NCBI GenBank assembly: GCA_028687585.1 | Contig: JAQTZV010000035.1 | Coordinates: forward strand, 1-56,845 | Origin: Desulfuromonadaceae bacterium | GTDB lineage: Bacteria; Desulfobacterota; Desulfuromonadia; Geobacterales; Pseudopelobacteraceae | Direction of reading: 5' to 3' | DNA: 56,845 nt | In this document: in pieces, positions 34,298-43,432 of the stretch | Layout: each line of letters starts with the position of its first letter | Numbering within the stretch: position 1 is the first letter of the stretch | Translations under genes and position numbers: made by a program | Notes under the pieces: model-generated | What the model saw: only the letters and a program-made list of their open reading frames with translations | The model's database searches: none | What the model was told of the DNA's origin: nothing

Positions 34298-34298
34298 G

Positions 34299-35546
34299 TC
34301 ATTTCCTCTCCTCAAGCTGCTCGATAAATGCTTCGATGTTGGTTTTGGTCTGTTCGTCTGAAACGCAGCGCATGTCATTCAGATCACCGGAGATAATCAG
34401 GCTCGGGATACCGGTCGCCTCCTCCAATCGTTTGGGCATGCCGTAGCGACTGTTAGAGTTACAGGGACACGTTTTGGCGTCGTGATAGATGATCCCATCT
34501 ATCCGGAACCTTGCCAACATCTCTTTAATGTACTGTTCCTTATATTCGTCTGAGCGGACTATGAATAGCTCCAGATATGCCTTGGCCATACTGCGGATGG
34601 GAGCCTGCTTGTCGAAGGCTGGGAAAATCCAGCTGCTGCAGTAGGTAGAGGCCAACACTGCGGTATTGAAACCGGCAAACAGCTCCGAATGCTGCCGTAA
34701 TCTCCCCCAAACCGGCATCCCTTCCCAATAGATGCGCAAGGATTCATCCTCAACAGCCCCCAACTCATCCGCAACCCGCTGCGAGAGCTCGGCCAATAGC
34801 ACCTTGTAGAAGTCAACAGCCTGCTGAGTTCCCCGTAGGACAACTGCGGGCCCCATAAGGATTGTGCCGTCATAGAAAGTCATGGGGGCAGGAGAAGTGG
34901 TTGCTGCATCTAGAACCTGCTTCCAGAGTTCGGTACATTCCCGGGAGAGTGATACCACTTCTTTAAGCCGCTCCATATCGAGTTTGGTTCCAGAAATTTC
35001 CTCAAGTGCCGGGATCAGGGCCTCTATCTGTTGAGCGACGTCATCAATGTGGGCATCGGTCACCTCGTGAATGCTCTTGGGTGAGCTGATGCCGATGCAG
35101 GGGACACCCAGTTCTCTAGCATACCAAGCGAACCAGTCCTGCACGTCACGGCACTGATTGGTATTGAAAACAAGAACATCCGGTTTTGGTACGGACTCGA
35201 TACCCGGATAAGCCTTTGAGAGCGGTGTAATTCCTTTTAGGTAGGCGCCGATATCTGATGTCAGATACGAGCAGATGTCCGGTGAATAGCCAATGGCGTT
35301 AGCCATCGGAATCATGTCGGTCGAGGTGCGCGTGGCACCCAGAATTGCAGCATGGTTTTCCGGAAACTGTACGGCAAACCCCATCGCCCTAAGCAGTTCC
35401 GCAGGACCGACGCTTGTGCACCAGGCGACTTTCTGCTTACCGGTAGTGGCCGCTTCGTTCAAGCCGTAAAAATAGTCGGCCATGATCTCGTTCATCATGT
35501 CAGTGGCCTGAATTTTTTTGCGGGTATACTTTTTCTCTTCAACCAT
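34299..35546 (-). CDS. 2-hydroxyacyl-CoA dehydratase/benzoyl-CoA reductase family subunit
   Basis: 415 residues. Cys residues placed as in the family: AWCTSVGPAELLRAMG, SPDICSYLTSDIG, NTNQCRDV, and the C-terminal TCPCNSNSRYG with SGDLNDMRCVSDEQ. Members bind [4Fe-4S] clusters (or a double-cubane cluster in the single-subunit DCCP relatives) and accept electrons from an ATPase activator. Classical dehydratases and class I benzoyl-CoA reductases need two such subunits. Only one is present here, so it may be a homodimer or use a partner encoded elsewhere. The start overlaps the activator's stop (TAATG). Confidence 0.9.
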   Translation of the reverse strand: MVEEKKYTRKKIQATDMMNEIMADYFYGLNEAATTGKQKVAWCTSVGPAELLRAMGFAVQFPENHAAILGATRTSTDMIPMANAIGYSPDICSYLTSDIGAYLKGITPLSKAYPGIESVPKPDVLVFNTNQCRDVQDWFAWYARELGVPCIGISSPKSIHEVTDAHIDDVAQQIEALIPALEEISGTKLDMERLKEVVSLSRECTELWKQVLDAATTSPAPMTFYDGTILMGPAVVLRGTQQAVDFYKVLLAELSQRVADELGAVEDESLRIYWEGMPVWGRLRQHSELFAGFNTAVLASTYCSSWIFPAFDKQAPIRSMAKAYLELFIVRSDEYKEQYIKEMLARFRIDGIIYHDAKTCPCNSNSRYGMPKRLEEATGIPSLIISGDLNDMRCVSDEQTKTNIEAFIEQLEERK

Positions 35547-36358
35547 TAATTTTCTCCCTTGATGACATTTTTTCTATATCTGTATTTATCCATGGCGTAC
35601 AGCGCTGCACCAACCGCACCTGTCAGTTGCGGCAACACGGGGGTCACCACCGGTCGGCCGAGCAGTTCCTCGGTCATCGCCACGATATACGGATTGTGCG
35701 CCACGACACCTCCGGTCATTATCACGTGTTCGGTCAGGGAGTCCATTTCAAGAATTCTCTTGATGATGGAGTAAAAAAGCCCTTTAACAATGTCGGTAAC
35801 ATTCTTACCATGGCGTATACTCTCCAAAACTTCAGTTGCAGAGAAGACCGTACAGTAGCTACCGAGTTTTACCATTTCAGTGGATTGCCGGGCCAGGCCA
35901 TCCATCTCTTCCAAATCTATATCAAGTCGGCCAGCCATCTCTTCCAGAAAGGCCCCGGTTCCGGCCGCGCATTTACGATTCATCTTAAAACCATTGCGGC
36001 GACCAGGGGTGTCGAGCTTGATAACCTTGTTGTCCTGACCACCAATGTCGATGATAGTGATGGCTTTTGGAAAGTAGTAATGGCACCCCTTTGCCAGGCA
36101 GCCGATTTCCGTCTTGTTCTCCGTAGTAACGAATGCGACATTGTCTCTGCCGTAACCAGTGGAAACAGCACCTGAGATGTCAGTAAAGGTTGCGCCGGCC
36201 ATTTCCAGAGAGGCATCGAGGCAGAATGCCGCAGTTCCACCAAAGTCAGTCCCTGACTTTTTTATGGCATGTCCGATCAGTTCTCCTGCCTCATTAATGA
36301 TCGCAACCTTGGTTCTTGATGACCCCATGTCGAGACCCACAAATACTTTAATTGGCAT
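35546..36358 (-). CDS. ATPase activator of the dehydratase/reductase (HgdC/BadF/BcrA family)
   Basis: 270 residues from the ATG at 36358 (GGAAGGGG upstream). An ATG at 36379 overlapping the previous stop is an alternative start. ASKHA-fold motifs: GLDMGSSRTKVAII, the ATP-binding IIDIGGQDNKVI, and RKCAAGTGAFLEEMA, whose Cys with that in GSYCTVFSATEV should bind the bridging [4Fe-4S] cluster of the homodimer; then MTGGVVAHNPYIV. It drives ATP-dependent single-electron transfer to the neighbouring subunit and is highly oxygen sensitive in known cases. Confidence 0.94.
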   Translation of the reverse strand: MPIKVFVGLDMGSSRTKVAIINEAGELIGHAIKKSGTDFGGTAAFCLDASLEMAGATFTDISGAVSTGYGRDNVAFVTTENKTEIGCLAKGCHYYFPKAITIIDIGGQDNKVIKLDTPGRRNGFKMNRKCAAGTGAFLEEMAGRLDIDLEEMDGLARQSTEMVKLGSYCTVFSATEVLESIRHGKNVTDIVKGLFYSIIKRILEMDSLTEHVIMTGGVVAHNPYIVAMTEELLGRPVVTPVLPQLTGAVGAALYAMDKYRYRKNVIKGEN

Positions 36359-36378
36359 TTTTACGGTACCCCTTCCCA

Positions 36379-37374
36379 TCAGGTACGAGCTAACTCCTGG
36401 GGATATAATCCATGCACCCGGGCGTGTAGCCGGGACAGACCAAGCAAGGCATCAATGTTTGGCGTGATTTCGCCTGTCTTTTGGCCAATTTCACGCACAA
36501 CGCTGACAAGTGCATCGAGTTCCACAGCTCTCCCCGCATCGACGTCCTGCAGCATCGATGTCTTAAACGCCCCCAGTTCACGCGTAACCGTATTTCTTGA
36601 TTCACCGCTCTGGGTAATCGGGCAGCCAATTTTGGTGCCAATCCGGGCAGCTTCCGCCATGATGTCCAAACAGAATTTATTTACCAGAGGATCGTCAAGT
36701 ATTCGATCGCAGGTGGCTCCTGTCATCGCCGAAACAGGGTTCATGGTCATATTTCCCCAAAGTTTGAACCAGATATCGGCCTGAATGTTGTCGGAAACTA
36801 CAATATCCAGATCCGCTTTGCCCAGCACCTCCGCCAGCTTACGCACACGTTCGGAGTTGCTGCCATCAGGCTCACCGATAATCAACTTTTTGCCGAAGCC
36901 GTGGCGTGCGAAGCCGGGCTCTTTCAACGAAAAGCTGCCATGCACTACGCAACCGACAACATTGCGAGCCGGAATAGACGCGGCAATTGAACCGTCAGGA
37001 TCGACGGAAGAGAGACGTGTTCCAGTATATTCGCCGCCGAAACCGTCAAAAAACCACCAAGAAACTCCGTTCATTGCCGTCATCACGATCGTATCTGGTC
37101 CGATCAACGGGGTAATCTTCTTAGCCACATGCACCAAGGCAGTCGCTTTTACCGCCACAATAACCAGATCCTGCACGCCAAGTTCACCGGGATCGTCAGT
37201 GGCATGTACATTCTCCGTAAGAAAAATACCTCCACTTTCCAGCCTCAGTCCATGTTCGCGCAGCGCTTTTAACGTTGGACCCTGGTCCACAGCATTAATT
37301 TCATAACCGGCGCGAGCGAGCTTTGTACCGATAAATCCGCCGACTGCGCCGGCTCCATAGATGCAAATTTTCAT
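36379..37374 (-). CDS. PanE-like (ketopantoate reductase family) dehydrogenase
   Basis: 331 residues from the ATG at 37374 (AAAGGA upstream). The frame is open to 37437 but that part is basic and non-conserved. N-terminal NAD(P)-binding CIYGAGAVGGFIGTKLARAG; a Lys in KLWGNMTMNPVSAMT corresponds to the catalytic region of the family; C-terminal helical domain with SMLQDVDAGRAVELDALV. PanE homologs recur in catabolic operons where they reduce 2-oxoacids or oxidise 2-hydroxyacids. That fits a neighbour of a 2-hydroxyacyl-CoA dehydratase-type enzyme, but a true pantothenate role is not excluded. Confidence 0.88.
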   Translation of the reverse strand: MKICIYGAGAVGGFIGTKLARAGYEINAVDQGPTLKALREHGLRLESGGIFLTENVHATDDPGELGVQDLVIVAVKATALVHVAKKITPLIGPDTIVMTAMNGVSWWFFDGFGGEYTGTRLSSVDPDGSIAASIPARNVVGCVVHGSFSLKEPGFARHGFGKKLIIGEPDGSNSERVRKLAEVLGKADLDIVVSDNIQADIWFKLWGNMTMNPVSAMTGATCDRILDDPLVNKFCLDIMAEAARIGTKIGCPITQSGESRNTVTRELGAFKTSMLQDVDAGRAVELDALVSVVREIGQKTGEITPNIDALLGLSRLHARVHGLYPQELART

Positions 37375-37446
37375 GATTGTTTTCCTTTTATGTTTGATGT
37401 ACCGATACTGCGCAATCTTCAAACGTATATGCAACACATGAAGATT

Positions 37447-37743
37447 TTATACTCGTACACCGGTAAATAATTTTGGCCCACGCGGTGTATTTACTTGCCC
37501 TGTTATTTCGTCCCCATCTACGGTACCTACATACTCAAGGTCGATGGGCCCAATCGGAGTCATCTCACTTACCGTAAACGTGAAGTCGCGGCCATCGACT
37601 GAGCCATCATTAAAAGGAGCCTCAGCACTGAAAGCCCGTGTGCATCCGCTTAAGGATTTACCTTTTACCTTCAGAACCAATGTAATTTCCACGCGACCAG
37701 CAGGTGTTTCTACCGGTATACTGTACGTACCAGCTACTGACAT
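37447..37743 (-). CDS. Small beta-rich protein of unknown function
   Basis: 98 residues with no signal peptide and an alternating pattern that suggests a small beta-barrel: GTYSIPVETPAGRVEITLVL, KGKSLSG, VDGRDFTFTVS, VGTVDGDEITGQV. The repeated 'VDG(R/D)xFTF/ITG' elements resemble internal repeats. I have seen similar small proteins near acyl-CoA operons but cannot name a family function. It could be a ligand-binding or chaperone-like protein. GGAGG lies before the ATG. Confidence 0.75.
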   Translation of the reverse strand: MSVAGTYSIPVETPAGRVEITLVLKVKGKSLSGCTRAFSAEAPFNDGSVDGRDFTFTVSEMTPIGPIDLEYVGTVDGDEITGQVNTPRGPKLFTGVRV

Positions 37744-37776
37744 ATGTAACCTCCAGTAAACTTGTTTATGTTTAGA

Positions 37777-38955
37777 TCAACATACTTCAAACAGCCCTGC
37801 TGCTCCCTGACCGCCACCTATGCACATCGTAACAACAGCATATTTTACTCCACGACGGCGTCCTTCCAAGAGCGCATGGCCAGTGAGTCGAGAACCAGAA
37901 CAACCATAGGGATGACCAAGAGCAATCGAACCGCCATTTACGTTGAGTAGTTCGTCAGGAATACCGAGTTTGTCGCGGCAGTAAATTACCTGTACCGCAA
38001 ATGCCTCATTTAGCTCCCATAGCCCAATATCTTGCACAGTCAAGCCAGCCTTTGCCAACAGCTTCGGCACCGCAAATACCGGGCCGATACCCATTTCATC
38101 CGGTTCGCAGCCCGCAACGGCAAAACCACGGAATATGCCGAGCGGCTGTATTCCTTTTTTCTCCGCAAGTCTGGAATTCATCAGTACACAGGCCGATGCG
38201 CCATCGGAATACTGACACGCATTGCCCGCAGTAATTGTTCCTCCGGGAAAAACAGTACGAAGAGTTGAAATGCTTTCATAGGTTGTATCGCCGCGAATCC
38301 CTTCGTCCTTGTCCAAGATAACTTCCCGTGTGGATATGACACCCGTGGCCTTGTCGGCAACTGCCATAGTTGTCTGCATCGGTGCAATTTCAGCGACAAA
38401 TCGACCTGCCAACTGCGCGGCTGCGGAGCGCAGTTGGCTCTGCACCCCATATCGATCCTGTTTTTCACGAGACACACCATACCGTACGGCCACATTTTCA
38501 GCAGTAGTTGGCATCGGCATGAAAAGTGCCGGCCTATTTGCTTTAAGCCAGTTTTCTTCGAACATATGCAGATTCATTTCATTCTGCACACAGGAAATCG
38601 ATTCCACTCCTCCTGCAACCAGCACATCACACTCGCCGGTCATAATGCGTTGCGCCGCAATGGTAATCGACTGCAAACCGGAAGAGCAGAAACGGTTCAC
38701 CGTCATTCCGGGAACAGAAACAGGGCATCCGGCACGTAGTGCTGATTGGCGCCCGATATTGTTGCCATTTGCCCCTTCGGGGATCGCACACCCCATAATA
38801 ACATCCTCTATCTCACCAGATTCGATACCGGCACGCTCGATCGCCACCTTGGTTACATGGCCACCCATGGTGGCGGAATGGGTCATATTAAGAGCGCCTC
38901 GCCAGGATTTCGCCAGACCGGTACGCGCAGTGGAAACAATTACTACTTCATTCAC
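37777..38955 (-). CDS. Acetyl-CoA acetyltransferase (thiolase)
   Basis: 392 residues with a GTG start (38955) behind GAGGAGG. The nucleophilic Cys is in VNRFCSSGLQS, the catalytic His in GGSIALGHPYGCSGSR, and the second Cys in MCIGGGQGAAGLFEVC. It is a complete type-II thiolase that cleaves 3-ketoacyl-CoA with CoA. It lies 14 bases after the bifunctional hydratase/dehydrogenase gene. Confidence 0.96.
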   Translation of the reverse strand: MNEVVIVSTARTGLAKSWRGALNMTHSATMGGHVTKVAIERAGIESGEIEDVIMGCAIPEGANGNNIGRQSALRAGCPVSVPGMTVNRFCSSGLQSITIAAQRIMTGECDVLVAGGVESISCVQNEMNLHMFEENWLKANRPALFMPMPTTAENVAVRYGVSREKQDRYGVQSQLRSAAAQLAGRFVAEIAPMQTTMAVADKATGVISTREVILDKDEGIRGDTTYESISTLRTVFPGGTITAGNACQYSDGASACVLMNSRLAEKKGIQPLGIFRGFAVAGCEPDEMGIGPVFAVPKLLAKAGLTVQDIGLWELNEAFAVQVIYCRDKLGIPDELLNVNGGSIALGHPYGCSGSRLTGHALLEGRRRGVKYAVVTMCIGGGQGAAGLFEVC

Positions 38956-38969
38956 GGGATACCTCCTCG

Positions 38970-41063
38970 TTATTTTGTAAAGTTTTTTCCTTCAGCTGCC
39001 AAACGTGCAAGCAGAACGACCGGTTCCCAGAAGCGCACATCACCATAGGGATTTCGCGCGTATCGCCTCATGGTTCGTAAAACATTCCCCAAGCCGACTG
39101 TGTCAGCATAAAACATTGGTCCGCCACGACGAGCAGGGAACCCGTAACCTGACAGGTAGACGACATCGATGTCGGAAGCCCTTTTTGCTATTCCTTCTTC
39201 AAGTAGTGCTGCACCTTCGTTGATCATTGCGTAGATGCAACGTCCAACGATCTCTTCGTCAGATATTTTGCGACGAACGAGCCCCAAGCTGGCGGAATGC
39301 ACTTCAATCAGCCGGGCTACTTCCGGGTCCGTCTGTGGAACACGGACTCCAGGCTCATAACGGTACCATCCCCGACCGGTCTTCTGGCCAAACCACCCCT
39401 GCTCGCACAGTTTGTCGGCAACTTTTGAATAAATCTTTTCCGGGTGTTTGATGTAGTGCCGTTTGCGTACCGCCCACGGCACATCATTACCAACCACATC
39501 GAGCATCCGGAAAGGTCCCATGGCCATACCGAATTTTTCCAGCACTTTGTCGATTTGCCATGGCAAAGCACCCTCATCAAGGAGGAACAGTGCCTGACGC
39601 AGGTACTCCTCCAGCATTCTGTTCCCGATAAAGCCGTCACACACACCGGCAACGACCGTAGTTTTGCGTAGTGTCTTTGCCAATTTCATTACTCCTGCAA
39701 GCACATCAGACGCGGTTTTTGTGCCGGATACAACCTCCAGAAGCCGCATAATGTTTGCCGGACTGAAAAAATGGGTGCCGATGACATCCTGTGGCCGCTT
39801 GGTAAACGAAGCAATCCGGTTCACGTCGAGCGACGAGGTGTTGGTTGCCAGTATTGCCCCCGCTTTCATCATCGTATCAAGCTGGGTAAATACTTTTTCT
39901 TTCACCGATATTTCTTCGAAAACCGCTTCAACTACGATATCGGCGTCACCTATTTCCTGATAGGAGAGCGTTGACTGGATCAGATTGAGACGTTGGGCAA
40001 ACTGTTCTTCACTCAGCTTGCCCCTCTTAAGCGATGCTTCGTAATTGCTTTTGATCTGTGCCAATCCTCTGTCAAGCGCCTCCTGTTTCACATCGAGAAT
40101 CTTTACCGGAATTCCCGCATCGGCAAAACACATGGCGATACCGCCACCCATTGTGCCGGCGCCAATAACGGCAGCAGTGTTGATCGCCCGGGGGATCGTG
40201 CCTACCGGCAGGTTATCGATTTTTTCAGAATTGCGTTCTGCAAAAAAAGCATGGCACAAGGCTTTTGCTTCGGTACTCTCCGAGAGAGCCGTAAAGAGCG
40301 CAAGCTCGATCTGCATCCCTTGGTCGAAAGTTTTATTGACTGCAGATTCAATGGCATCGATTATCGGCATTGCTCCGGGCAGAGCGCTACGGTTCGATTT
40401 TACAATACCCCGTGCAAACTGGAGTAATGCTGACGCATGTGGGTGTTCAACTCTTAGATCCCGTAAACGAGGCAACGGACGATCAGCAGCTATGTTACGA
40501 GCAAACTTGGTAGCAGCAGTGCGAAGGTCGTCATTGGCTATTTCCCGCACCAGTTCTGTCCCTGCATAATCTTCGGCTCGAACCGGGTCTCCGGAAAGGA
40601 CCATATTGAGAGCGTGCTCCAGGCCGATTGCACGCGGCAACCGCTGAGTGCCTCCCCCACCCGGCATAAATCCAAGCTTTACCTCAGGTAGTCCAAATTT
40701 GGTCCCTGGTGCCGCTATTCGATAATTGCATCCGAGCGCCAACTCAAGCCCTCCACCCAGTGCAACTCCGTTGATTGCTGCAACAACGGGCTTTGACATT
40801 GCATCCAGTGTCCCAAGCACTGTCCCGTGAAAAGTAGGCTCCTCAAATGAGAGTGGTAAACCCAATTCTGAAATATCAGCTCCGGCACAAAATGCATTAC
40901 CTGATCCGATCAGAACAACGGCCCGTATTGATGGATCCATGTCAGCCTGGTCAAGCGCATCTATAAGACCGCTCCTCACCCCGTGATTCAGGCAGTTAAC
41001 CGGAGGGCTATCAATTGTTACTACTGCGATATCATCATTTGTTTCGTAACGTACTAAACTCAT
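38970..41063 (-). CDS. Bifunctional enoyl-CoA hydratase/3-hydroxyacyl-CoA dehydrogenase (FadB/FadJ type)
   Basis: 697 residues from the ATG at 41063 (GGGAGAAG upstream). Crotonase half ~1-190: FCAGADISELG, GVALGGGLELALGCNYRI, LPEVKLGFMPGGGGTQRLPRA. Dehydrogenase half from ~290: AAVIGAGTMGGGIAMCFADAG, ATNTSSLDV, the catalytic His in GTHFFSPANIMRLLEVV, CDGFIGNRM, and the C-terminal helical domain GYGFPARRGGPMFYAD. Complete. It gives two consecutive beta-oxidation steps before the adjacent thiolase. Confidence 0.96.
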   Translation of the reverse strand: MSLVRYETNDDIAVVTIDSPPVNCLNHGVRSGLIDALDQADMDPSIRAVVLIGSGNAFCAGADISELGLPLSFEEPTFHGTVLGTLDAMSKPVVAAINGVALGGGLELALGCNYRIAAPGTKFGLPEVKLGFMPGGGGTQRLPRAIGLEHALNMVLSGDPVRAEDYAGTELVREIANDDLRTAATKFARNIAADRPLPRLRDLRVEHPHASALLQFARGIVKSNRSALPGAMPIIDAIESAVNKTFDQGMQIELALFTALSESTEAKALCHAFFAERNSEKIDNLPVGTIPRAINTAAVIGAGTMGGGIAMCFADAGIPVKILDVKQEALDRGLAQIKSNYEASLKRGKLSEEQFAQRLNLIQSTLSYQEIGDADIVVEAVFEEISVKEKVFTQLDTMMKAGAILATNTSSLDVNRIASFTKRPQDVIGTHFFSPANIMRLLEVVSGTKTASDVLAGVMKLAKTLRKTTVVAGVCDGFIGNRMLEEYLRQALFLLDEGALPWQIDKVLEKFGMAMGPFRMLDVVGNDVPWAVRKRHYIKHPEKIYSKVADKLCEQGWFGQKTGRGWYRYEPGVRVPQTDPEVARLIEVHSASLGLVRRKISDEEIVGRCIYAMINEGAALLEEGIAKRASDIDVVYLSGYGFPARRGGPMFYADTVGLGNVLRTMRRYARNPYGDVRFWEPVVLLARLAAEGKNFTK

Positions 41064-41125
41064 GGCACACTTCTCCCACATCTAAATTATGTATTATTGA
41101 CGCTGACAATAATCCGACCCACGTG

Positions 41126-42259
41126 TCACATGAGTCCCATATTTTTGGCAACTATCTGCTTCATGATTTCAGTCGTTCCGGCAAATATCGAGAATGGCCG
41201 TACGTCACGATAATAGCGACTAATCGGATACTCATCCATGAAACCATAGCCACCATGCAGCTGCACACATTGATATGCCATCTTGTTGGCCATTTCACCT
41301 GTCCAAGCCTTTGCCATCGAAACTTCATCAACTACATTTTCGTTACGCATATGTTTCAGAATAAGGTTATCGATAAAGGCGCGACCAAGCTTGATATCCG
41401 TCATCATTTCGACAATCTTGAACGCATTATGCTGAAAACTGCAAATCGGCTTGCCAAACTGTTTACGCTCTTTAGTATACGCCAGCGTCAGCTCTAACAT
41501 TTTCTCAGCCATTGCCAGTGACTGCAACGAACACATGAGTCGTTCCTGCTGGAGATACTCCATTAGATAGTAGAACCCTCGGTTTTCTTCCCCAAGGAGG
41601 TTCGCTACCGGTACACGACAGTCATCAAAGAACAGTTCTGCTGTATCCGACGCGCACAAGCCCATCTTCTCCAGTTTTTTCCCCTTGGTAAAACCGGGGG
41701 TATCCCGTTCCACGCAGATAAGACTGAGCCCCTTGGTCCCTTTCGCGTCCTTATCCGTCCGGCACGCGACAATAACAAGGTCGGCGTGTATACCGTTGGT
41801 AATAAACGTCTTGGCGCCGTTTATCACGTAGTCATCACCGTCACGCTCCGCGTGTGTCCGCATCCCTGCCAGGTCGGAACCGGTGTCCGGCTCCGTCATC
41901 GCCACAGCCAGGACAATATCCCCAGATGCAGACCCGGGAAGCCATTTAATTTTCTGCTCAGCATTACCCAGATGTGATATATATGGTGCAATGATGTCGC
42001 TATGAAGTGGCGTCATCAAACTGACCGCTCCACCTTTTATCAGTTCCTCGGCAATTATCACCGAATACAGAAAATCCGCTTCGCTACCACCAAACTCTTC
42101 CGGTAGCCATGGGCAGAGGTACCATTCGGCACCCATTTTTTTCCAGACATCGCGCGGTATGGCTCCGTTGGCCTCCCATTCATCAACATGTGGAGAAAGC
42201 TCTTTCTTCACAAAATTTCGAAACGCTTCACGGAAAACATTGTGTTCTTCTGAGTACAT
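41126..42259 (-). CDS. Acyl-CoA dehydrogenase, long-chain-type active site
   Basis: 377 residues from the ATG at 42259 (GGGAGAAAG upstream). FAD/substrate motifs: AMTEPDTGSDLAGM, VINGAKTFITNG, KERKQFGKPI, QLHGGYGFMDEYP and FAGTTEIMKQIVAKN. At the place where medium-chain enzymes have the catalytic Glu (YEGT) there is Ala (FAGT). The Glu in YLQQERLM aligns instead with the base of long-chain and isovaleryl enzymes. It is the first gene of the beta-oxidation operon, behind a regulated promoter. Electron acceptor genes (EtfAB) are not in the window. Confidence 0.94.
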   Translation of the reverse strand: MYSEEHNVFREAFRNFVKKELSPHVDEWEANGAIPRDVWKKMGAEWYLCPWLPEEFGGSEADFLYSVIIAEELIKGGAVSLMTPLHSDIIAPYISHLGNAEQKIKWLPGSASGDIVLAVAMTEPDTGSDLAGMRTHAERDGDDYVINGAKTFITNGIHADLVIVACRTDKDAKGTKGLSLICVERDTPGFTKGKKLEKMGLCASDTAELFFDDCRVPVANLLGEENRGFYYLMEYLQQERLMCSLQSLAMAEKMLELTLAYTKERKQFGKPICSFQHNAFKIVEMMTDIKLGRAFIDNLILKHMRNENVVDEVSMAKAWTGEMANKMAYQCVQLHGGYGFMDEYPISRYYRDVRPFSIFAGTTEIMKQIVAKNMGLM

Positions 42260-42426
42260 TTTTCTTTCTCCCTGCATGATTATATTTTACGCATAAACTG
42301 TTTATTAGTTATCCCTAAATAATCAGTTGTTGGTCGCTTAATATTCTTTGTGTTTCAATCAACGTACCTCATGCAATGATTTTGTTAATTTTAAACTCAA
42401 AATATCATAATATCAAAATATCGTAT

Positions 42427-42455
42427 CATTTTTTAGTGGTACTTATTAGTGCACT
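42427..42455 (-). promoter_or_regulatory. Operator copy C (shared regulon motif, best match)
   Basis: On the minus strand the core at 42455-42433 reads AGTGCACT, AATA, AGTACCACTAA. The element is a palindromic AGTGCACT followed by an imperfect AGTACCACT dyad. The 21-base plus-strand stretch at 42423-42443 is identical to that at 27385-27405. It overlaps the -10 box of the acyl-CoA dehydrogenase promoter. Confidence 0.8.
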
Positions 42456-42481
42456 TTGTCACGGTGTTTTAACGCTGTCAA
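42453..42481 (-). promoter_or_regulatory. Promoter for the 42259-27910 beta-oxidation operon
   Basis: The minus strand shows TTGACA at 42481-42476 and, after 17 bases, CAAAGT at 42458-42453, a poor -10 box that overlaps the operator. The -35 box to operator distance (28 bases) equals that of two other units. The leader is about 190 bases. Confidence 0.6.
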
Positions 42482-42722
42482 GATTTTTTTTTACTACTAT
42501 TATTATTTACCACAATAAACATCTAACATGTTGTTTATGTAGCATATTATAGGCTAAATAAATTTAGAATGGTTTTGCTATACCTATCTCAACTGGTGAT
42601 TTAAGGTTATCAGGAAGGAACTTCTCTTGGTGTTTTTGAGTGTTAAGTATTAGCACATCGGGGCATTATAACTATGGTACTTCGTACAAGTACTGGGTGT
42701 TTCTGTTTGTTCGAACTTCAAT

Positions 42723-43364
42723 TTATTTATAAACACCAAGCACATTAAAAACAAATTTCTCTACTTCTTTAATAAGCTTTTCATTTATATTCTTGCCTAC
42801 TAATTCTATTGCATTTCGTTGAGTACACTCTTTACCATCATAAACAAAAGGCATTGTGATATCCCAATGTAAAAAAAAAGCGAATATCATCCATGCCAGC
42901 ATAATCGGAGATATGGATAATTCTTTACCACCGCATGCAATTTCTTCGCAGGCCTCTGTAAATCTTTCCAAGTAGTTATCAATATTCTTACTCAAAGTTG
43001 GAGGAAGATTTTCTCCACCTGCAAACAGTTCTCTCATGACAATTGAATGAAGTGGGCGTAACTTGGCTACCTGCGCCATCCCGTGAATCAACCGCCTTAT
43101 TTTTTTTTCCGGGCTTTCTGTTTCATTCTGCTCCTGATATAGATGTATTTGGGATTGATCCAATAAATTCTTCATCACGGTTTCATAGAGCATGTCTTTA
43201 TCACCAATATAGTAATACATGCTCCGCTTGCTTATTCCAGCCCTCTCAGCAATTTCGTCAGTAAGAGCCCCGTGATAACCCTTCTCAGAAAAAACTTCAG
43301 TAGCAATTTCTATTATATGATTGCTTTTATCAGTTCTCTTTTTTTTCATCAATTCTCTTGCCAT
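42723..43364 (-). CDS. TetR-family transcriptional regulator
   Basis: 213 residues. The N-terminal helix-turn-helix spans residues ~15-60 (IIEIATEVFSEKGYHGALTDEIAERAGISKRSMYYYIGDKD is the region; key residues are the Gly-Tyr-His turn and KRSMYYYIG). The rest is a helical ligand-binding domain with a hydrophobic stretch (LAWMIFAFFLHWDI). It is the only classical one-component regulator in the window and sits directly upstream of the beta-oxidation operon. It probably binds the operator shared by four units, with a pathway acyl-CoA as ligand. This is inference. A candidate -10 (TATACT at 43404-43399) lies before it. Confidence 0.93.
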   Translation of the reverse strand: MARELMKKKRTDKSNHIIEIATEVFSEKGYHGALTDEIAERAGISKRSMYYYIGDKDMLYETVMKNLLDQSQIHLYQEQNETESPEKKIRRLIHGMAQVAKLRPLHSIVMRELFAGGENLPPTLSKNIDNYLERFTEACEEIACGGKELSISPIMLAWMIFAFFLHWDITMPFVYDGKECTQRNAIELVGKNINEKLIKEVEKFVFNVLGVYK

Positions 43365-43432
43365 TAGTTTACCTCAAGCATTTAATATGCATATATTCAG
43401 TATAAGAAGCGAAAAAACTTTATGCTGCCTGG

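Larger units (their letters stand above)
42260..42722. other. Intergenic region between tetR and the acyl-CoA dehydrogenase gene
   Basis: It contains the promoter and operator C. At 42677-42693 there is a perfect dyad, GTACTT, CGTAC, AAGTAC, just after the tetR stop. At about 42404-42426 ATATC-type repeats (ATATCATAATATC, AAAATATCG) occur next to the operator. There is no gene. The dyad could be a second regulator site or the end of the tetR transcript. Confidence 0.55.
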
